Assembly (NCBI RefSeq): GCF_001999905.1
Contig: NZ_CP019640.1
Span: 1,220,001 to 1,284,000, forward strand
DNA length: 64,000 nucleotides
DNA from: Planococcus lenghuensis
GTDB lineage: Bacteria > Bacillota > Bacilli > Bacillales_A > Planococcaceae
Reading direction: 5' to 3'
In this document: in pieces, positions 11,106 through 19,365 of the stretch
How positions within the stretch are numbered: the stretch's first letter is position 1
How the letters are laid out: every line of letters begins with the position of its first letter
The notes under the pieces: generated by a model
Told to the model about the DNA's origin: nothing
The model's input: the letters and a program-made list of their open reading frames with translations, nothing else
Database searches by the model: none
Program-made: the position numbers and the translations under genes

Positions 11106-12515
11106 ATGTATCCAAACTGGTTGATGAAACGGGCTCAGTTGACCGGAGAGCGAGTCGGTTTATCTTGGGCATCTGAGGAGTGGACCTTTGCGGAACTGGA
11201 TGTTATTGCACGGGATCTTGCAGGCCGGCTCGTCCGCCTGGGTGTACAGCGAGACAGCCGGGTGGCGCTGCTGTCCAAATCACATCCCGATTTTGTATTC
11301 ATGATGCATGCCTGTCTGCATCTCGGCTGCGAAATGGTCATGCTTAATGAACGTTTGACTGAGCAGGAGCTGATCTATCAAGTACAGGATTGCGAAGCGG
11401 ATACAGTGCTGACGGATGATGCGAATGCAGAACGGCTAAATACAGTGAATAAATTATTATTCAGCACCATTAAAGAAGCTGTGCCTGCAGAAGTGGAGAT
11501 CCAGCGGGAATGGCCGGTTGATCGTGTGGTTTCCATTATGTATACATCTGGAACAACCGGCTTTCCGAAAGGCGTCAAGCAAACAGCAGAGAACCACTTT
11601 TCCAGTGCAATTGCTTCCAGCTTGAATATCGGTCTGGGCGCACGTGATAGTTGGCTGTGTATGGTTCCGCTATTCCATATCAGCGGTTTCTCCATCCTCA
11701 TGCGATCACTGATTTATGGGGCTGAAGTGCGGCTGTATCCTAAATTTGATGCAGCAAATGCATCTGATGAATTGATTCAAGGTAACGTCACCCACATGTC
11801 TGTAGTAGGTGTGACGCTGGCACGGATTTTAGATGAATTGGATAACCGGCAGATGGCCGTGTCACCCAATTTTCGAGTAATGCTCGCAGGCGGCGGGCCG
11901 GTCGCAGTCAGTCACATTGAGCGGGCGGCAGCGCATGGCATTAATGTGCTTCAGACGTATGGGATGACAGAGACAGCTTCACAGACTACGACCTTATCAC
12001 CGGAAGATGCAGCCGACCGGCCAGGTTCAGCCGGTAAACCGCTGTTTTTATACGATGTGAAAATCGGGGCGGAAGATGAGATTCTTATTAAAGGTCCACA
12101 TGTGACGGCAGGCTACATCGGCCGTTTTGCAGATGTACAGCCGACTGAAGATGGCTATTTGAAGACTGGCGATATCGGTAGGATCGACGCGGAGGGCTTT
12201 CTATATGTACTGGACCGACGTTCGGATTTGATTGTCTCTGGAGGAGAGAATATTTACCCGGCAGAGATTGAAAATGTGCTTACTGGCCATCCAGCCGTTC
12301 TGGAAGCCGGTGTATGCGGTATCCGGGATGGAAAATGGGGTGAAGTTCCGGCTGCGTTCGTTGTAGCGGATACGATTTCAGCTGAGGAGCTTGACGCCTA
12401 TTGCAGAGAACGGCTCGCATCATATAAAGTTCCTAAACGCTATTCGTTTGTGCGGGAGCTGCCGCGCAATGCATCAAATAAATTACTGAGGAGAGAGCTG
12501 AAGACGTGGAACTGA
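11106..12515 (+). CDS. menE: o-succinylbenzoate-CoA ligase MenE
   Basis: Adenylate-forming enzyme that activates o-succinylbenzoate with ATP and CoA. The AMP-binding P-loop motif MYTSGTTGFPKGVKQ is at residues 145-159; later ANL motifs include TYGMTETASQ and KTGDIGRIDAEGFLYVLDR, and the C-terminal catalytic lysine region ends ASNKLLRREL. At 469 residues it is slightly short for the family. The start has an aaggaaggtg ribosome site. Its last bases overlap the GTG start of menC. Confidence 0.95.
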   Translation: MYPNWLMKRAQLTGERVGLSWASEEWTFAELDVIARDLAGRLVRLGVQRDSRVALLSKSHPDFVFMMHACLHLGCEMVMLNERLTEQELIYQVQDCEADTVLTDDANAERLNTVNKLLFSTIKEAVPAEVEIQREWPVDRVVSIMYTSGTTGFPKGVKQTAENHFSSAIASSLNIGLGARDSWLCMVPLFHISGFSILMRSLIYGAEVRLYPKFDAANASDELIQGNVTHMSVVGVTLARILDELDNRQMAVSPNFRVMLAGGGPVAVSHIERAAAHGINVLQTYGMTETASQTTTLSPEDAADRPGSAGKPLFLYDVKIGAEDEILIKGPHVTAGYIGRFADVQPTEDGYLKTGDIGRIDAEGFLYVLDRRSDLIVSGGENIYPAEIENVLTGHPAVLEAGVCGIRDGKWGEVPAAFVVADTISAEELDAYCRERLASYKVPKRYSFVRELPRNASNKLLRRELKTWN

Positions 12516-13573
12516 CTCTCCGAAAGATTTCTGTACATGAAATCCGACAACCACTGAAGCGGCCCTTTAAGACATATTTACAGGAAGTGCGGGAACGGGA
12601 ATCACTTCTTGTTGTTGTGAAAGACCGGGAAGGGGGAGTCGGTTACGGAGAGTGCGTCGCATTCTCCACTCCATGGTACACAGAGGAAACAGTCGCCAGC
12701 TGCTTATTTGTACTGAAGGAGATTCTCATGCCGCTGCTCGAAGGGAAAACGTTCCAACATCCGAGAGATGTATTTCCTGCATTGTCGGCAGTCAAAGGAA
12801 ACCGGATGGCGAAAGCAGCGATTGAAACGGCTGTTTGGGATTTGTATGCCAAACGAATGAATCGACCACTTTGGCAACTGGTTGGCGGCACGCACCCGTG
12901 TATTTCAGCAGGAGTTGTGGTGGCGACCAATGATGCCGGACACTTGGCAAAAGAAGTACAGCGGGCAGCGCAGGCCGGGTACAAGCGAGTGAAATTAAAG
13001 ATCAACAGGGAATCAGATCCGGAGCAACTTCAGCACGTTATCAGCCAGTACCCCCATCTATTATTCTTTGGAGACGCGAATGGCGCTTTTACCGCTGCTT
13101 CATACGATAAGTTGTGTAAATTGGATGCATGCGGCTTCACTTTGATCGAGCAGCCATTCGGAGAGCAGGAATGGGAGTTGCATGCAAAAGCGAACGAAGA
13201 ATTGAAGACGGCCATCTGCTTGGATGAAAGCATTTCGTCATTCGAGGATGCCGAACGGATGGTGCAGATGAAAGCCGGTACTGTAGCTGTACTGAAGATG
13301 GGCCGTCTTGGCGGCTGGCATGAAACATTGCGGGTGTATGAGTGGTTTCACGCAAGTGGTATTCACATGTGGGTGGGCGGTATGATTGAGTTTGGCGTCT
13401 CAAAAGCCCATAATCTTGCACTTGCTTCGCTTCCTGGAATCGATTTGCCTGGCGACTTCCCGGCCTCTCATCATTACTGGGAGCAGGATATTATTTCACC
13501 AAGGATTGAGGTAGTCCAAGGAGAGATTCAGTTATCAGATGAATCAGGCATCGGATATGAAGTGTTTATATAA
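12506..13573 (+). CDS. menC: o-succinylbenzoate synthase MenC
   Basis: Enolase-superfamily dehydratase turning SHCHC into o-succinylbenzoate. 355 residues, of the Gram-positive type related to N-acylamino-acid racemases. The catalytic KxK is K163-L-K165; metal ligands lie in FGDANG (about 191), IEQPF (about 216) and LDESI (about 241), and the second catalytic lysine in LKMGRLGG (about 265). GTG start at 12506 behind gaggagag, overlapping menE. Some homologues also racemise N-acyl amino acids, but context supports the menaquinone role. Confidence 0.95.
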   Translation: MELTLRKISVHEIRQPLKRPFKTYLQEVRERESLLVVVKDREGGVGYGECVAFSTPWYTEETVASCLFVLKEILMPLLEGKTFQHPRDVFPALSAVKGNRMAKAAIETAVWDLYAKRMNRPLWQLVGGTHPCISAGVVVATNDAGHLAKEVQRAAQAGYKRVKLKINRESDPEQLQHVISQYPHLLFFGDANGAFTAASYDKLCKLDACGFTLIEQPFGEQEWELHAKANEELKTAICLDESISSFEDAERMVQMKAGTVAVLKMGRLGGWHETLRVYEWFHASGIHMWVGGMIEFGVSKAHNLALASLPGIDLPGDFPASHHYWEQDIISPRIEVVQGEIQLSDESGIGYEVFI

Positions 13574-13600
13574 AAAAGCGGCCAGAATCGGCCGCTTTTC
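13574..13600. terminator. bidirectional terminator between menC and znuA-like gene
   Basis: aaaagcggcc pairs with ggccgctttt around a 6-base loop; A and T runs on both sides serve the two convergent genes. Confidence 0.9.
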
Positions 13601-13604
13601 TAAT

Positions 13605-14561
13605 CTAATTGAGTACATTTTCGAGTGTTTCCCTGTTTTGCTCCATCAGGCTGAAGTAATCTTCACCAGCTGCAATATCTTCTTCGGTCAGGATGCTTAA
13701 ATTATGCAATTGAACGGCTTCTGCGCCGATTTCATTCTGCACAATTTCAGTCAAATTGGAAGAGACGTTCTGTTCGAATATAATGTGCTGGATGTCCAGC
13801 TCTTTTGCCCGGTCGATGATGGCAGCCAGTTCTTGCTGGGAAGGCTCGCTTTGGCTGTTCAGTCCTGCAATGGCCACTTGTTCAAGCCCGTAGGCATCTG
13901 CCAGGTAACCGAACGCTGCATGGGAAACGAAGAATGTCTTCCGCTCAGCTTCAGCCGCTATGTCCTGAAACGATGCATCGAGCGCGTCCAATTCAGTGAC
14001 AAGCTCTTTGTAATTCGTTTCGTACAGTTCCGCCCCTTCAGGATCGAGCTCGATGAGTTTGTCTTTAATGGATTCAGCCAAGTGCTGGCTCAGCACCGGA
14101 GAGATCCATACATGAGAATCCACTTCTTCATGTGCATGCTCGGCATGTTCTGCATGCTCTTCTTCAGTTTCATTTGCGTGCTCCTCTTCAGAGGTGAACT
14201 CTAGGTCCGGAATCGCTTCCGCGGTCGCAGCAAATTCAACATCTTCATTGGCCAGCGTTTCCTGAGCACTCTCAATAAACCCTTCAAGCCCAAGGCCGAC
14301 ATAGAATACCACATCCGCTTCAGCAAGCGAAATCATGTCCTGCTGGGTCGGTTCAAACGTATGTTCATTGGCGCCGGCCGGGTAGATGGATTGAACATTG
14401 ATGCGCTCTTCACCAATTCTTTCTGCAAAATAAGTTAACGGATACACGGTTGTGTATACATCAAGTGCTGTTCCTTGAGTTTCATCAGGTTCTGCAGTTT
14501 CCGTTGCACTACAACCCGCCAAAAATATAAGTAACGCAATAAAACCAATTAATTTTTTCAT
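13605..14561 (-). CDS. znuA: zinc ABC transporter substrate-binding lipoprotein (ZnuA/AdcA-like)
   Basis: Cluster A-I metal-binding protein, 318 residues from the chosen start. The lipoprotein signal is clear: MKKLIGFIALLIFLAGC, with Cys17 as the lipidated residue. A Glu/His-rich loop around residues 120-148 (EEHAEHAEHAHEE) is typical of zinc-binding members and is followed by SHVWISP with a ligand His. A start 4 codons upstream (14573) is possible but would sit on the ribosome site. A Zur-box palindrome lies just upstream. No permease or ATPase gene is adjacent, so it must work with components encoded elsewhere. Confidence 0.9.
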   Translation of the reverse strand: MKKLIGFIALLIFLAGCSATETAEPDETQGTALDVYTTVYPLTYFAERIGEERINVQSIYPAGANEHTFEPTQQDMISLAEADVVFYVGLGLEGFIESAQETLANEDVEFAATAEAIPDLEFTSEEEHANETEEEHAEHAEHAHEEVDSHVWISPVLSQHLAESIKDKLIELDPEGAELYETNYKELVTELDALDASFQDIAAEAERKTFFVSHAAFGYLADAYGLEQVAIAGLNSQSEPSQQELAAIIDRAKELDIQHIIFEQNVSSNLTEIVQNEIGAEAVQLHNLSILTEEDIAAGEDYFSLMEQNRETLENVLN

Positions 14562-14574
14562 AAAGCACCTCATA

Positions 14575-14593
14575 AATAGTAATGATTACGTTT
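14575..14593 (-). promoter_or_regulatory. Zur-box-like operator of the znuA-like gene
   Basis: A perfect 11-base palindrome GTAATGATTAC (14579-14589) matches the core of the Bacillus Zur operator (TCGTAATnATTACGA, recalled). It sits 18 bases before the chosen start, where bound Zur would block transcription or initiation under zinc sufficiency. Confidence 0.7.
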
Positions 14594-14640
14594 TAAGTAT
14601 AGAAAGTAGTGTACAACAGGAGAAGGGAAAACACAAGAAA

Positions 14641-14664
14641 AACCCCCGATTATTTTTTCGGGGG
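14641..14664 (-). terminator. terminator of yidD
   Basis: cccccga (14643-14649) pairs with tcggggg (14658-14664). On the minus strand it is followed by a run of T. The stem covers the stop codon of yidD, so the last codons form part of the hairpin. Confidence 0.85.
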
Positions 14665-14880
14665 CCACTTTTCAGGAACAGGATCAAAACCGCCGGCATG
14701 GAACGGGTGGCAGCGGAGAATTCGGCGGATGGCCAGGTAGCTGCCTTTTACCGCGCCATGCATCTGCACAGCTTCGAGTCCGTAATGGGAACATGTCGGG
14801 TAAAACCGGCAGGACGGCGGCGTCATCGGCGATATATACCGCTGGTAAAATCGGATGGTGCCGGTCAGGATTGCTTTCAT
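14650..14880 (-). CDS. yidD: membrane protein insertion efficiency factor YidD
   Basis: A 76-residue protein of the conserved YidD family, a small amphipathic membrane-associated protein thought to help YidC-dependent insertion. Family hallmarks are clear: the N-terminal FYQRYISP, the cysteine region [14 protein letters not shown] and C-terminal [10 protein letters not shown]. Starts at ATG 14880 with ggagtga upstream. It is often encoded next to rpmH/rnpA/yidC in other bacteria; Bacillus has a stand-alone copy, as here. Confidence 0.95.
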   Translation of the reverse strand: MKAILTGTIRFYQRYISPMTPPSCRFYPTCSHYGLEAVQMHGAVKGSYLAIRRILRCHPFHAGGFDPVPEKWPPKK

Positions 14881-14972
14881 ATTCGGTCACTCCAGTATTC
14901 TTGTTAGGTTTATTGTAGAGGGGGCAGTGGTAAAAGGAAAGTAGACAGACTTAAAAAAGGAGAGTGGCAGAA

Positions 14973-15422
14973 ATGTCAGCAGAACTGAATCAGGAACTCA
15001 ATAACCAGGTGGCGATGTGGTCGGTTATGTACACAAAACTACATAATTTCCACTGGTACGTAAAAGGGCGTTCATTCTTTACACTGCACGAAAAATTCGA
15101 AGAGTTGTACAATGAAGCGTCGCAGAACTTGGATGAAATTGCAGAGCGGCTGCTTGCGCTCGGCGGCCAGCCGGTGGCGACGATGCAGGAACAGTTGGAG
15201 CTGTCGGCGGTGAAAGAAGCGACAAAAACGGAAACAGCTGAGCAGATGGTCGATACACTGCTATCTGATTTCGATACGATTATGGCATCACTGAAGCGGG
15301 CACGGGAGATTTCCGGCGAAATCGGAGATGACATGACACAGGATATGCTGAATGCAGTTCATCAGAGCCTTGAGAAACATGCATGGATGCTTGCAGCATT
15401 CCTTGGTGAAAAAGTACAATAA
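14973..15422 (+). CDS. dps: Dps family DNA-binding ferritin-like protein
   Basis: Dodecameric mini-ferritin that oxidises and stores iron and protects DNA from peroxide. 149 residues. The ferroxidase ligands are visible: HNFHWYVKG with the first His cluster, then HEKFEELYNEASQNLDEIAER. A GTG at 14964 extends the frame by three codons, but the ATG at 14973 is spaced correctly from aaggagag. I see no clear PerR box upstream. A hairpin terminator follows, then ytkD, as in the B. subtilis dps-ytkD neighbourhood. Confidence 0.93.
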   Translation: MSAELNQELNNQVAMWSVMYTKLHNFHWYVKGRSFFTLHEKFEELYNEASQNLDEIAERLLALGGQPVATMQEQLELSAVKEATKTETAEQMVDTLLSDFDTIMASLKRAREISGEIGDDMTQDMLNAVHQSLEKHAWMLAAFLGEKVQ

Positions 15423-15430
15423 AAGAAGTT

Positions 15431-15465
15431 CCGACGCAGACTGTCTGACAGTCTGCGTCTTTAAT
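15431..15465 (+). terminator. terminator of dps
   Basis: gacgcagactg (15433-15443) pairs with cagtctgcgtc and is followed by tttaattt. It lies just before the ytkD ribosome site, so some read-through into ytkD is possible. Confidence 0.8.
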
Positions 15466-15480
15466 TTGGAGGTTTTGCGG

Positions 15481-15957
15481 ATGAAGTACCGGGATTTGAA
15501 CGGCTTTGAATGCCGCCTTTCATTTGAAAAAGGAAAGAGTTGCATAAAAAGCCGGCATGTAATCGTATTAGCCCAGTACGAGGGGAAGTGGCTGCTGACG
15601 GATCATCCGGTACGTGGACTGGAGTTTCCGGGCGGCAAGCGGGAGCGGGGTGAAACGCTTGAAGAAGCTGCAGTCCGGGAAACCTATGAAGAGACAGGCG
15701 GAGTGCTGAAGTCCCTGAAATGGGTGGGAGAATATAAAGTGATGGCTGAACGGCCTTTTGTGAAAACCGCTTTCCTTGCAATAGTAGAGCGTCTCGAAAA
15801 AATACCCCTTGCTGAAACAAGGGGAGCAGTCCTGGTAAAAGAACTGGATTTTAATGACCGCTACAGTTTTCTTATGAAGGACGAGGGTATGAAGGAATTG
15901 ATCCGAATAGCAGTTTTTGAACATAAAAAAGCCCGGCAGGAGCCGGGCAGTTCATAA
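15481..15957 (+). CDS. ytkD: Nudix hydrolase YtkD
   Basis: A 158-residue Nudix pyrophosphohydrolase. The Nudix box is intact: a Gly, then Glu six residues on, then RETYEETGG. B. subtilis YtkD (also called RppH-like) hydrolyses 8-oxo-dGTP and removes pyrophosphate from mRNA 5' ends; substrate here is by family. The open frame extends upstream to 15352, but the ATG at 15481 follows ggaggttttgcgg and fits the family. The last codons (residues about 150-157) lie inside the hairpin that serves as the pckA terminator on the other strand. Confidence 0.88.
   Translation: MKYRDLNGFECRLSFEKGKSCIKSRHVIVLAQYEGKWLLTDHPVRGLEFPGGKRERGETLEEAAVRETYEETGGVLKSLKWVGEYKVMAERPFVKTAFLAIVERLEKIPLAETRGAVLVKELDFNDRYSFLMKDEGMKELIRIAVFEHKKARQEPGSS
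15925..15949 (-). terminator. terminator of pckA, inside the 3' end of ytkD
   Basis: gcccggc (15931-15937), loop agga, gccgggc (15942-15948). On the minus strand the stem is followed by six T. It therefore terminates pckA while encoding the C-terminal residues of YtkD on the plus strand. Confidence 0.85.
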
Positions 15958-15959
15958 AG

Positions 15960-17549
15960 TCAGCGATGGACAGGGCCGCCTTTTTTATCGATTTCAGGCG
16001 CTACAGTTCCGAATTTTTTAAAGTTTTTATTGAATGCATCTGCCAGTTCACGTGCTTTCACGTCATAGGCATCTTTATCTTCCCAAGAGTTCCGCGGATT
16101 AAGCACTTCACCAGGCACACCATTGATGGAAGTTGGCATTTGCAGACCGAATATGGATTCCGATTCTGTGTATGCGCCGTCAAGTTCACCCATCAATGCG
16201 GCATTTACCATACGGCGGGTATGAGAGAGTTTCATGCGGCTGCCGGTGCCGTATGAACCGCCAGTCCAACCTGTGTTAACGAGGTAGACTTGAGAGCCGT
16301 GCTCATCAATCTTCTTGCCGAGCATTTCCGCATATTCGGTGGCATGCAACGGCAGAAACGGTGAACCGAAGCAAGTGGAGAAGGTGACTTCAGGTGAAGT
16401 GACACCGCGCTCAGTACCTGCCAGTTTCGATGTATAGCCACTCAGGAAATGGTACATCGCCTGTTCTTTTGTCAGTTTGGAAATCGGAGGCAATACACCA
16501 AATGCGTCGGCAGTCAGGAAAATGATCGCTTTCGGGTGGCCCGCTACAGATGGATCGACAATATTGTCAATTGCCTGGAGCGGATAAGCAGCCCGGGTAT
16601 TTTCGGTCAGCGTACCATCATCATAGTCGGGGACGCGTGTATCAGGATCAACGACGACATTCTCGAGCACTGAACCGAACCGGATTGCGTCATAAATCTG
16701 CGGCTCATTTTCTTTGGATAAATTAATGGTTTTTGCATAGCAGCCGCCTTCGATATTGAAGACGCCGTTATCTGACCAACCATGCTCATCATCCCCGATC
16801 AGCCGGCGACCCGCATCAGCTGAAAGGGTGGTTTTGCCGGTGCCTGACAGACCAAAGAACAGTGCAACATCACCGTGTTCACCGACATTGGCCGAGCAAT
16901 GCATCGGTAGGATACCTTGCTGCGGCAGTAGGAAGTTCATGACAGAGAAAATGGATTTTTTCATTTCTCCGGCATATTCCGTGCCGCCGATCAAGACGAT
17001 TCGTTTTTCAAAGGAAACGATGATGAATGTTTCGGAATTGGTGCCGTCTGTTTCCGGGTCTGCTTTAAATGTCGGAGCCGAAATCACAGTGAATCCTGCT
17101 TCGTGTGTCTTAAGTTCTTCTGCCGTCGGGCGGATGAAAAGCTGGTGCGCAAACAGATTGTGCCAGGCGAATTCATTGACCGTCTGGATCGGCAGACGCG
17201 ATTCAGGGTCGGCACCGGCATAGCCTTTAAATACGAATAAATCGTCTTTCTTGCTGAGGTGGTCTATTACTTTCTGATAGAGAGTATCGAACTTTTCAGG
17301 AGAAATCGGTGTGTTCACGCTTCCCCAGTCAATGCGGTCTTTGGTTGACGGTTCTTCAACGGTGAATTTATCTTTTGGGGACCGGCCGGTATACTTACCG
17401 GTTTCAGCACTGATAGCTCCGTCTGCGGTTAATAATGCTTCCCCCCGGGAAGTCGCCTGTTCCACAAGCTGCGGAACTGATAGTTGGACATGTACATTGG
17501 GACCATCCAGCAAATCCTTCAATTCGTTCGTGATGTTCACAGATACCAT
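15960..17549 (-). CDS. pckA: phosphoenolpyruvate carboxykinase (ATP)
   Basis: Makes phosphoenolpyruvate from oxaloacetate and ATP at the start of gluconeogenesis. 529 codons from the chosen start. Motifs: TGRSPKDKF near residue 50, the kinase P-loop [13 protein letters not shown] near residues 238-250, and the metal/substrate region [26 protein letters not shown] 7 codons upstream is in frame, but ATG 17549 has aaggaagg 8 bases before it. The divergent neighbour is metK, as in B. subtilis. A promoter with an overlapping CcpN-like site is 94 bases upstream. Confidence 0.97.
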   Translation of the reverse strand: MVSVNITNELKDLLDGPNVHVQLSVPQLVEQATSRGEALLTADGAISAETGKYTGRSPKDKFTVEEPSTKDRIDWGSVNTPISPEKFDTLYQKVIDHLSKKDDLFVFKGYAGADPESRLPIQTVNEFAWHNLFAHQLFIRPTAEELKTHEAGFTVISAPTFKADPETDGTNSETFIIVSFEKRIVLIGGTEYAGEMKKSIFSVMNFLLPQQGILPMHCSANVGEHGDVALFFGLSGTGKTTLSADAGRRLIGDDEHGWSDNGVFNIEGGCYAKTINLSKENEPQIYDAIRFGSVLENVVVDPDTRVPDYDDGTLTENTRAAYPLQAIDNIVDPSVAGHPKAIIFLTADAFGVLPPISKLTKEQAMYHFLSGYTSKLAGTERGVTSPEVTFSTCFGSPFLPLHATEYAEMLGKKIDEHGSQVYLVNTGWTGGSYGTGSRMKLSHTRRMVNAALMGELDGAYTESESIFGLQMPTSINGVPGEVLNPRNSWEDKDAYDVKARELADAFNKNFKKFGTVAPEIDKKGGPVHR

Positions 17550-17642
17550 AGTTTGTACCTTCCTTTTCAAGTATTCCCGAGTCGGGGAGAATGTATATTT
17601 CCATGGCGTCGGCTGGCAGCCGAGCGGCTATTGATGTGAAAT

Positions 17643-17670
17643 AGTATAACACATTATATCTAATAGTCTA
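17643..17670 (-). promoter_or_regulatory. pckA promoter with CcpN-like operator
   Basis: On the minus strand TAGACT and TATACT are separated by 16 bases. The -10 overlaps TGTGTTATACT (plus 17643-17653), which fits the CcpN consensus TRTGHYATAYW as I recall it. CcpN represses gluconeogenic genes such as pckA and gapB during glycolysis in B. subtilis. The match is exact, but the consensus is degenerate. Confidence 0.45.
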
Positions 17671-17727
17671 TACTAATTGAGGGTTAAATTTCCGTGTAAT
17701 AATTCAGTGGAAGCTGGATGAAAACCG

Positions 17728-17756
17728 TTGACATTGGTTGGCCATTTCCGTATGAT
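17728..17756 (+). promoter_or_regulatory. promoter of the metK leader
   Basis: Consensus TTGACA (17728-17733), a 17-base spacer and TATGAT (17751-17756). Transcription would start about 10 bases before the SAM riboswitch. Confidence 0.85.
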
Positions 17757-17771
17757 GAAAAATTGAACGGA

Positions 17772-17943
17772 TACTCTTATTCCGAGCTGGTGGAGGGAAC
17801 AGGCCCTGCGAAACCCGGCAACCTGGCTAATGAGGCGAAGGTGCCAAACCTGAAGCAAGGTGAACAAGCCTTGGACGATAAGAGTGAAAGGCGCTTACGG
17901 ATTATCTTTCCTTTCCTCGAACGACTGGAAAGGATTTTTTTAT
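17772..17943 (+). promoter_or_regulatory. SAM-I (S-box) riboswitch with terminator, metK leader
   Basis: The aptamer has P1 strands CTCTTA (17774-17779) and TAAGAG (17879-17884), with the conserved S-box elements aggccctgcgaaacccggcaacc, split here as aggccctgcgaa and acccggcaacc, then ggtgcc and gcaaggtgaa. The terminator follows: tcctttcc against ggaaagga with seven T (17909-17941). High S-adenosylmethionine should favour the terminator and shut off metK. Confidence 0.95.
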
Positions 17944-18110
17944 TGGCATGCCTCTAAATCTTCGTGTACAAGCAGATACCTCAGCTGCTGAAGTCATCCC
18001 TAAAGGGATCCGACTGAACACGGAAACGAGTACCGGTTCATTTGCTGTATATTACGTGCAAATGCATAAGTAGTAGCTGTGCTTTGCATCAGGTCTTAGG
18101 AGGAATTCAT
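17944..18110 (+). other. leader region between S-box terminator and metK
   Basis: A 167-base stretch with no clear gene. It contains an ATG-to-TAG frame of 41 codons (17948-18073) beginning MPLNLRVQADTSAAEV, with no good ribosome site and no family I recognise. It is probably untranslated leader, but the open frame is noted. Confidence 0.4.
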
Positions 18111-19307
18111 TTGGCAAACAGACGTTTATTCACCTCAGAGTCGGTGACAGAAGGCCATCCGGATAAAATCTGCGATCAGATTTCGGATTCCATTCTCGAT
18201 GCGATTCTGGCAGAAGATCCAAACGCGCGGGTTGCGTGTGAAACAACGGTTACAACAGGTCTGGTTTTGGTAGCAGGCGAAATTACAACATCCACATATG
18301 TGGATATTCCAAAAGTGGTCCGCCAGACGGTCCGGGATATCGGCTACACGCGTGCAAAATACGGTTTCGATGCTGAAACGAGCGCTGTGTTGACAGCGAT
18401 CGATGAACAGTCGGCCGATATTGCCGCAGGTGTTGACACAGCGCTTGAAGCGCGTGAAGGCAGCATGACGGAATCTGAAATCGATTCAATCGGCGCCGGT
18501 GATCAGGGGCTCATGTTCGGGTATGCAACGAATGAAACACCTGAATTGATGCCGTTGCCGATCAGCTTGGCTCATCAATTGGCACGCCGCCTTGCAGAAG
18601 TACGGAAGGAAGAAATTCTGCCATACTTGCGTCCAGACGGTAAAACACAGGTAACTGTGGAATATGATGAAAATGGCAAACCGGTTCGCGTTGACACAAT
18701 CGTTATTTCCACACAGCATCATCCGGAAGTGACATCTGAACAGATTGAGCGCAATCTGAAAGAATATGTCATTAATGAAGTCGTGCCTGCAAAATGGCTG
18801 GATGATGAAACGAAGTATTTCATCAACCCGACAGGCCGCTTTGTGATCGGCGGACCGCAAGGAGATGCCGGACTTACTGGCCGGAAAATCATTGTGGATA
18901 CGTACGGTGGTTATGCACGTCATGGCGGAGGCGCGTTCTCCGGTAAGGATCCGACAAAAGTGGACCGTTCCGCTGCTTATGCCGCCCGCTATGTAGCAAA
19001 AAATATTGTGGCAGCCGGACTCGCTGACAAATGTGAAGTCCAGCTGGCTTACGCAATCGGTGTGGCTCACCCGGTATCGATTTCCATCGATACATTCGGC
19101 ACAGGCACGGCAAGCGAAGAAAAGCTGATTGAACTTGTCCGTCAGAACTTCGATCTGCGCCCGGCCGGCATCATCAAGATGCTGGATCTGCGCCGCCCGA
19201 TTTACAAACAGACAGCTGCGTACGGTCATTTCGGCCGCACAGATGTTGACTTGCCATGGGAACGGACAAATAAAGTCGCTGCGTTGAAAGAACAAGTTAA
19301 TGCTTAA
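18111..19307 (+). CDS. metK: S-adenosylmethionine synthetase
   Basis: Makes S-adenosylmethionine from methionine and ATP; homotetrameric cytosolic enzyme. With the TTG start at 18111 the protein is 398 residues and begins [19 protein letters not shown], matching the family. This TTG follows a strong taggagga site. The open frame extends upstream to 18042 without a ribosome site. Motifs [12 protein letters not shown] and [19 protein letters not shown] (ATP and metal binding) are intact. Expression is controlled by the S-box upstream, a product feedback loop. Confidence 0.97.
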   Translation: MANRRLFTSESVTEGHPDKICDQISDSILDAILAEDPNARVACETTVTTGLVLVAGEITTSTYVDIPKVVRQTVRDIGYTRAKYGFDAETSAVLTAIDEQSADIAAGVDTALEAREGSMTESEIDSIGAGDQGLMFGYATNETPELMPLPISLAHQLARRLAEVRKEEILPYLRPDGKTQVTVEYDENGKPVRVDTIVISTQHHPEVTSEQIERNLKEYVINEVVPAKWLDDETKYFINPTGRFVIGGPQGDAGLTGRKIIVDTYGGYARHGGGAFSGKDPTKVDRSAAYAARYVAKNIVAAGLADKCEVQLAYAIGVAHPVSISIDTFGTGTASEEKLIELVRQNFDLRPAGIIKMLDLRRPIYKQTAAYGHFGRTDVDLPWERTNKVAALKEQVNA

Positions 19308-19313
19308 TTGAAA

Positions 19314-19360
19314 TAAAAGACAGGCCCGAAAGCAATTTGCTTTCGGGCCTGTCTTTTTTG
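19314..19360. terminator. bidirectional terminator of metK and the alcohol dehydrogenase
   Basis: A near-perfect long stem around the core ccgaaagcaatttgctttcgg, flanked by aaaagacagg and cctgtctttt. The same 21-base core recurs in the acsA terminator at 59523-59561. Confidence 0.95.
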
Positions 19361-19365
19361 TGTTT

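Noticed and set aside
17718-17957. 79-codon frame across the SAM riboswitch
   Set aside because: It reads straight through the aptamer and terminator, whose conserved elements explain the sequence.
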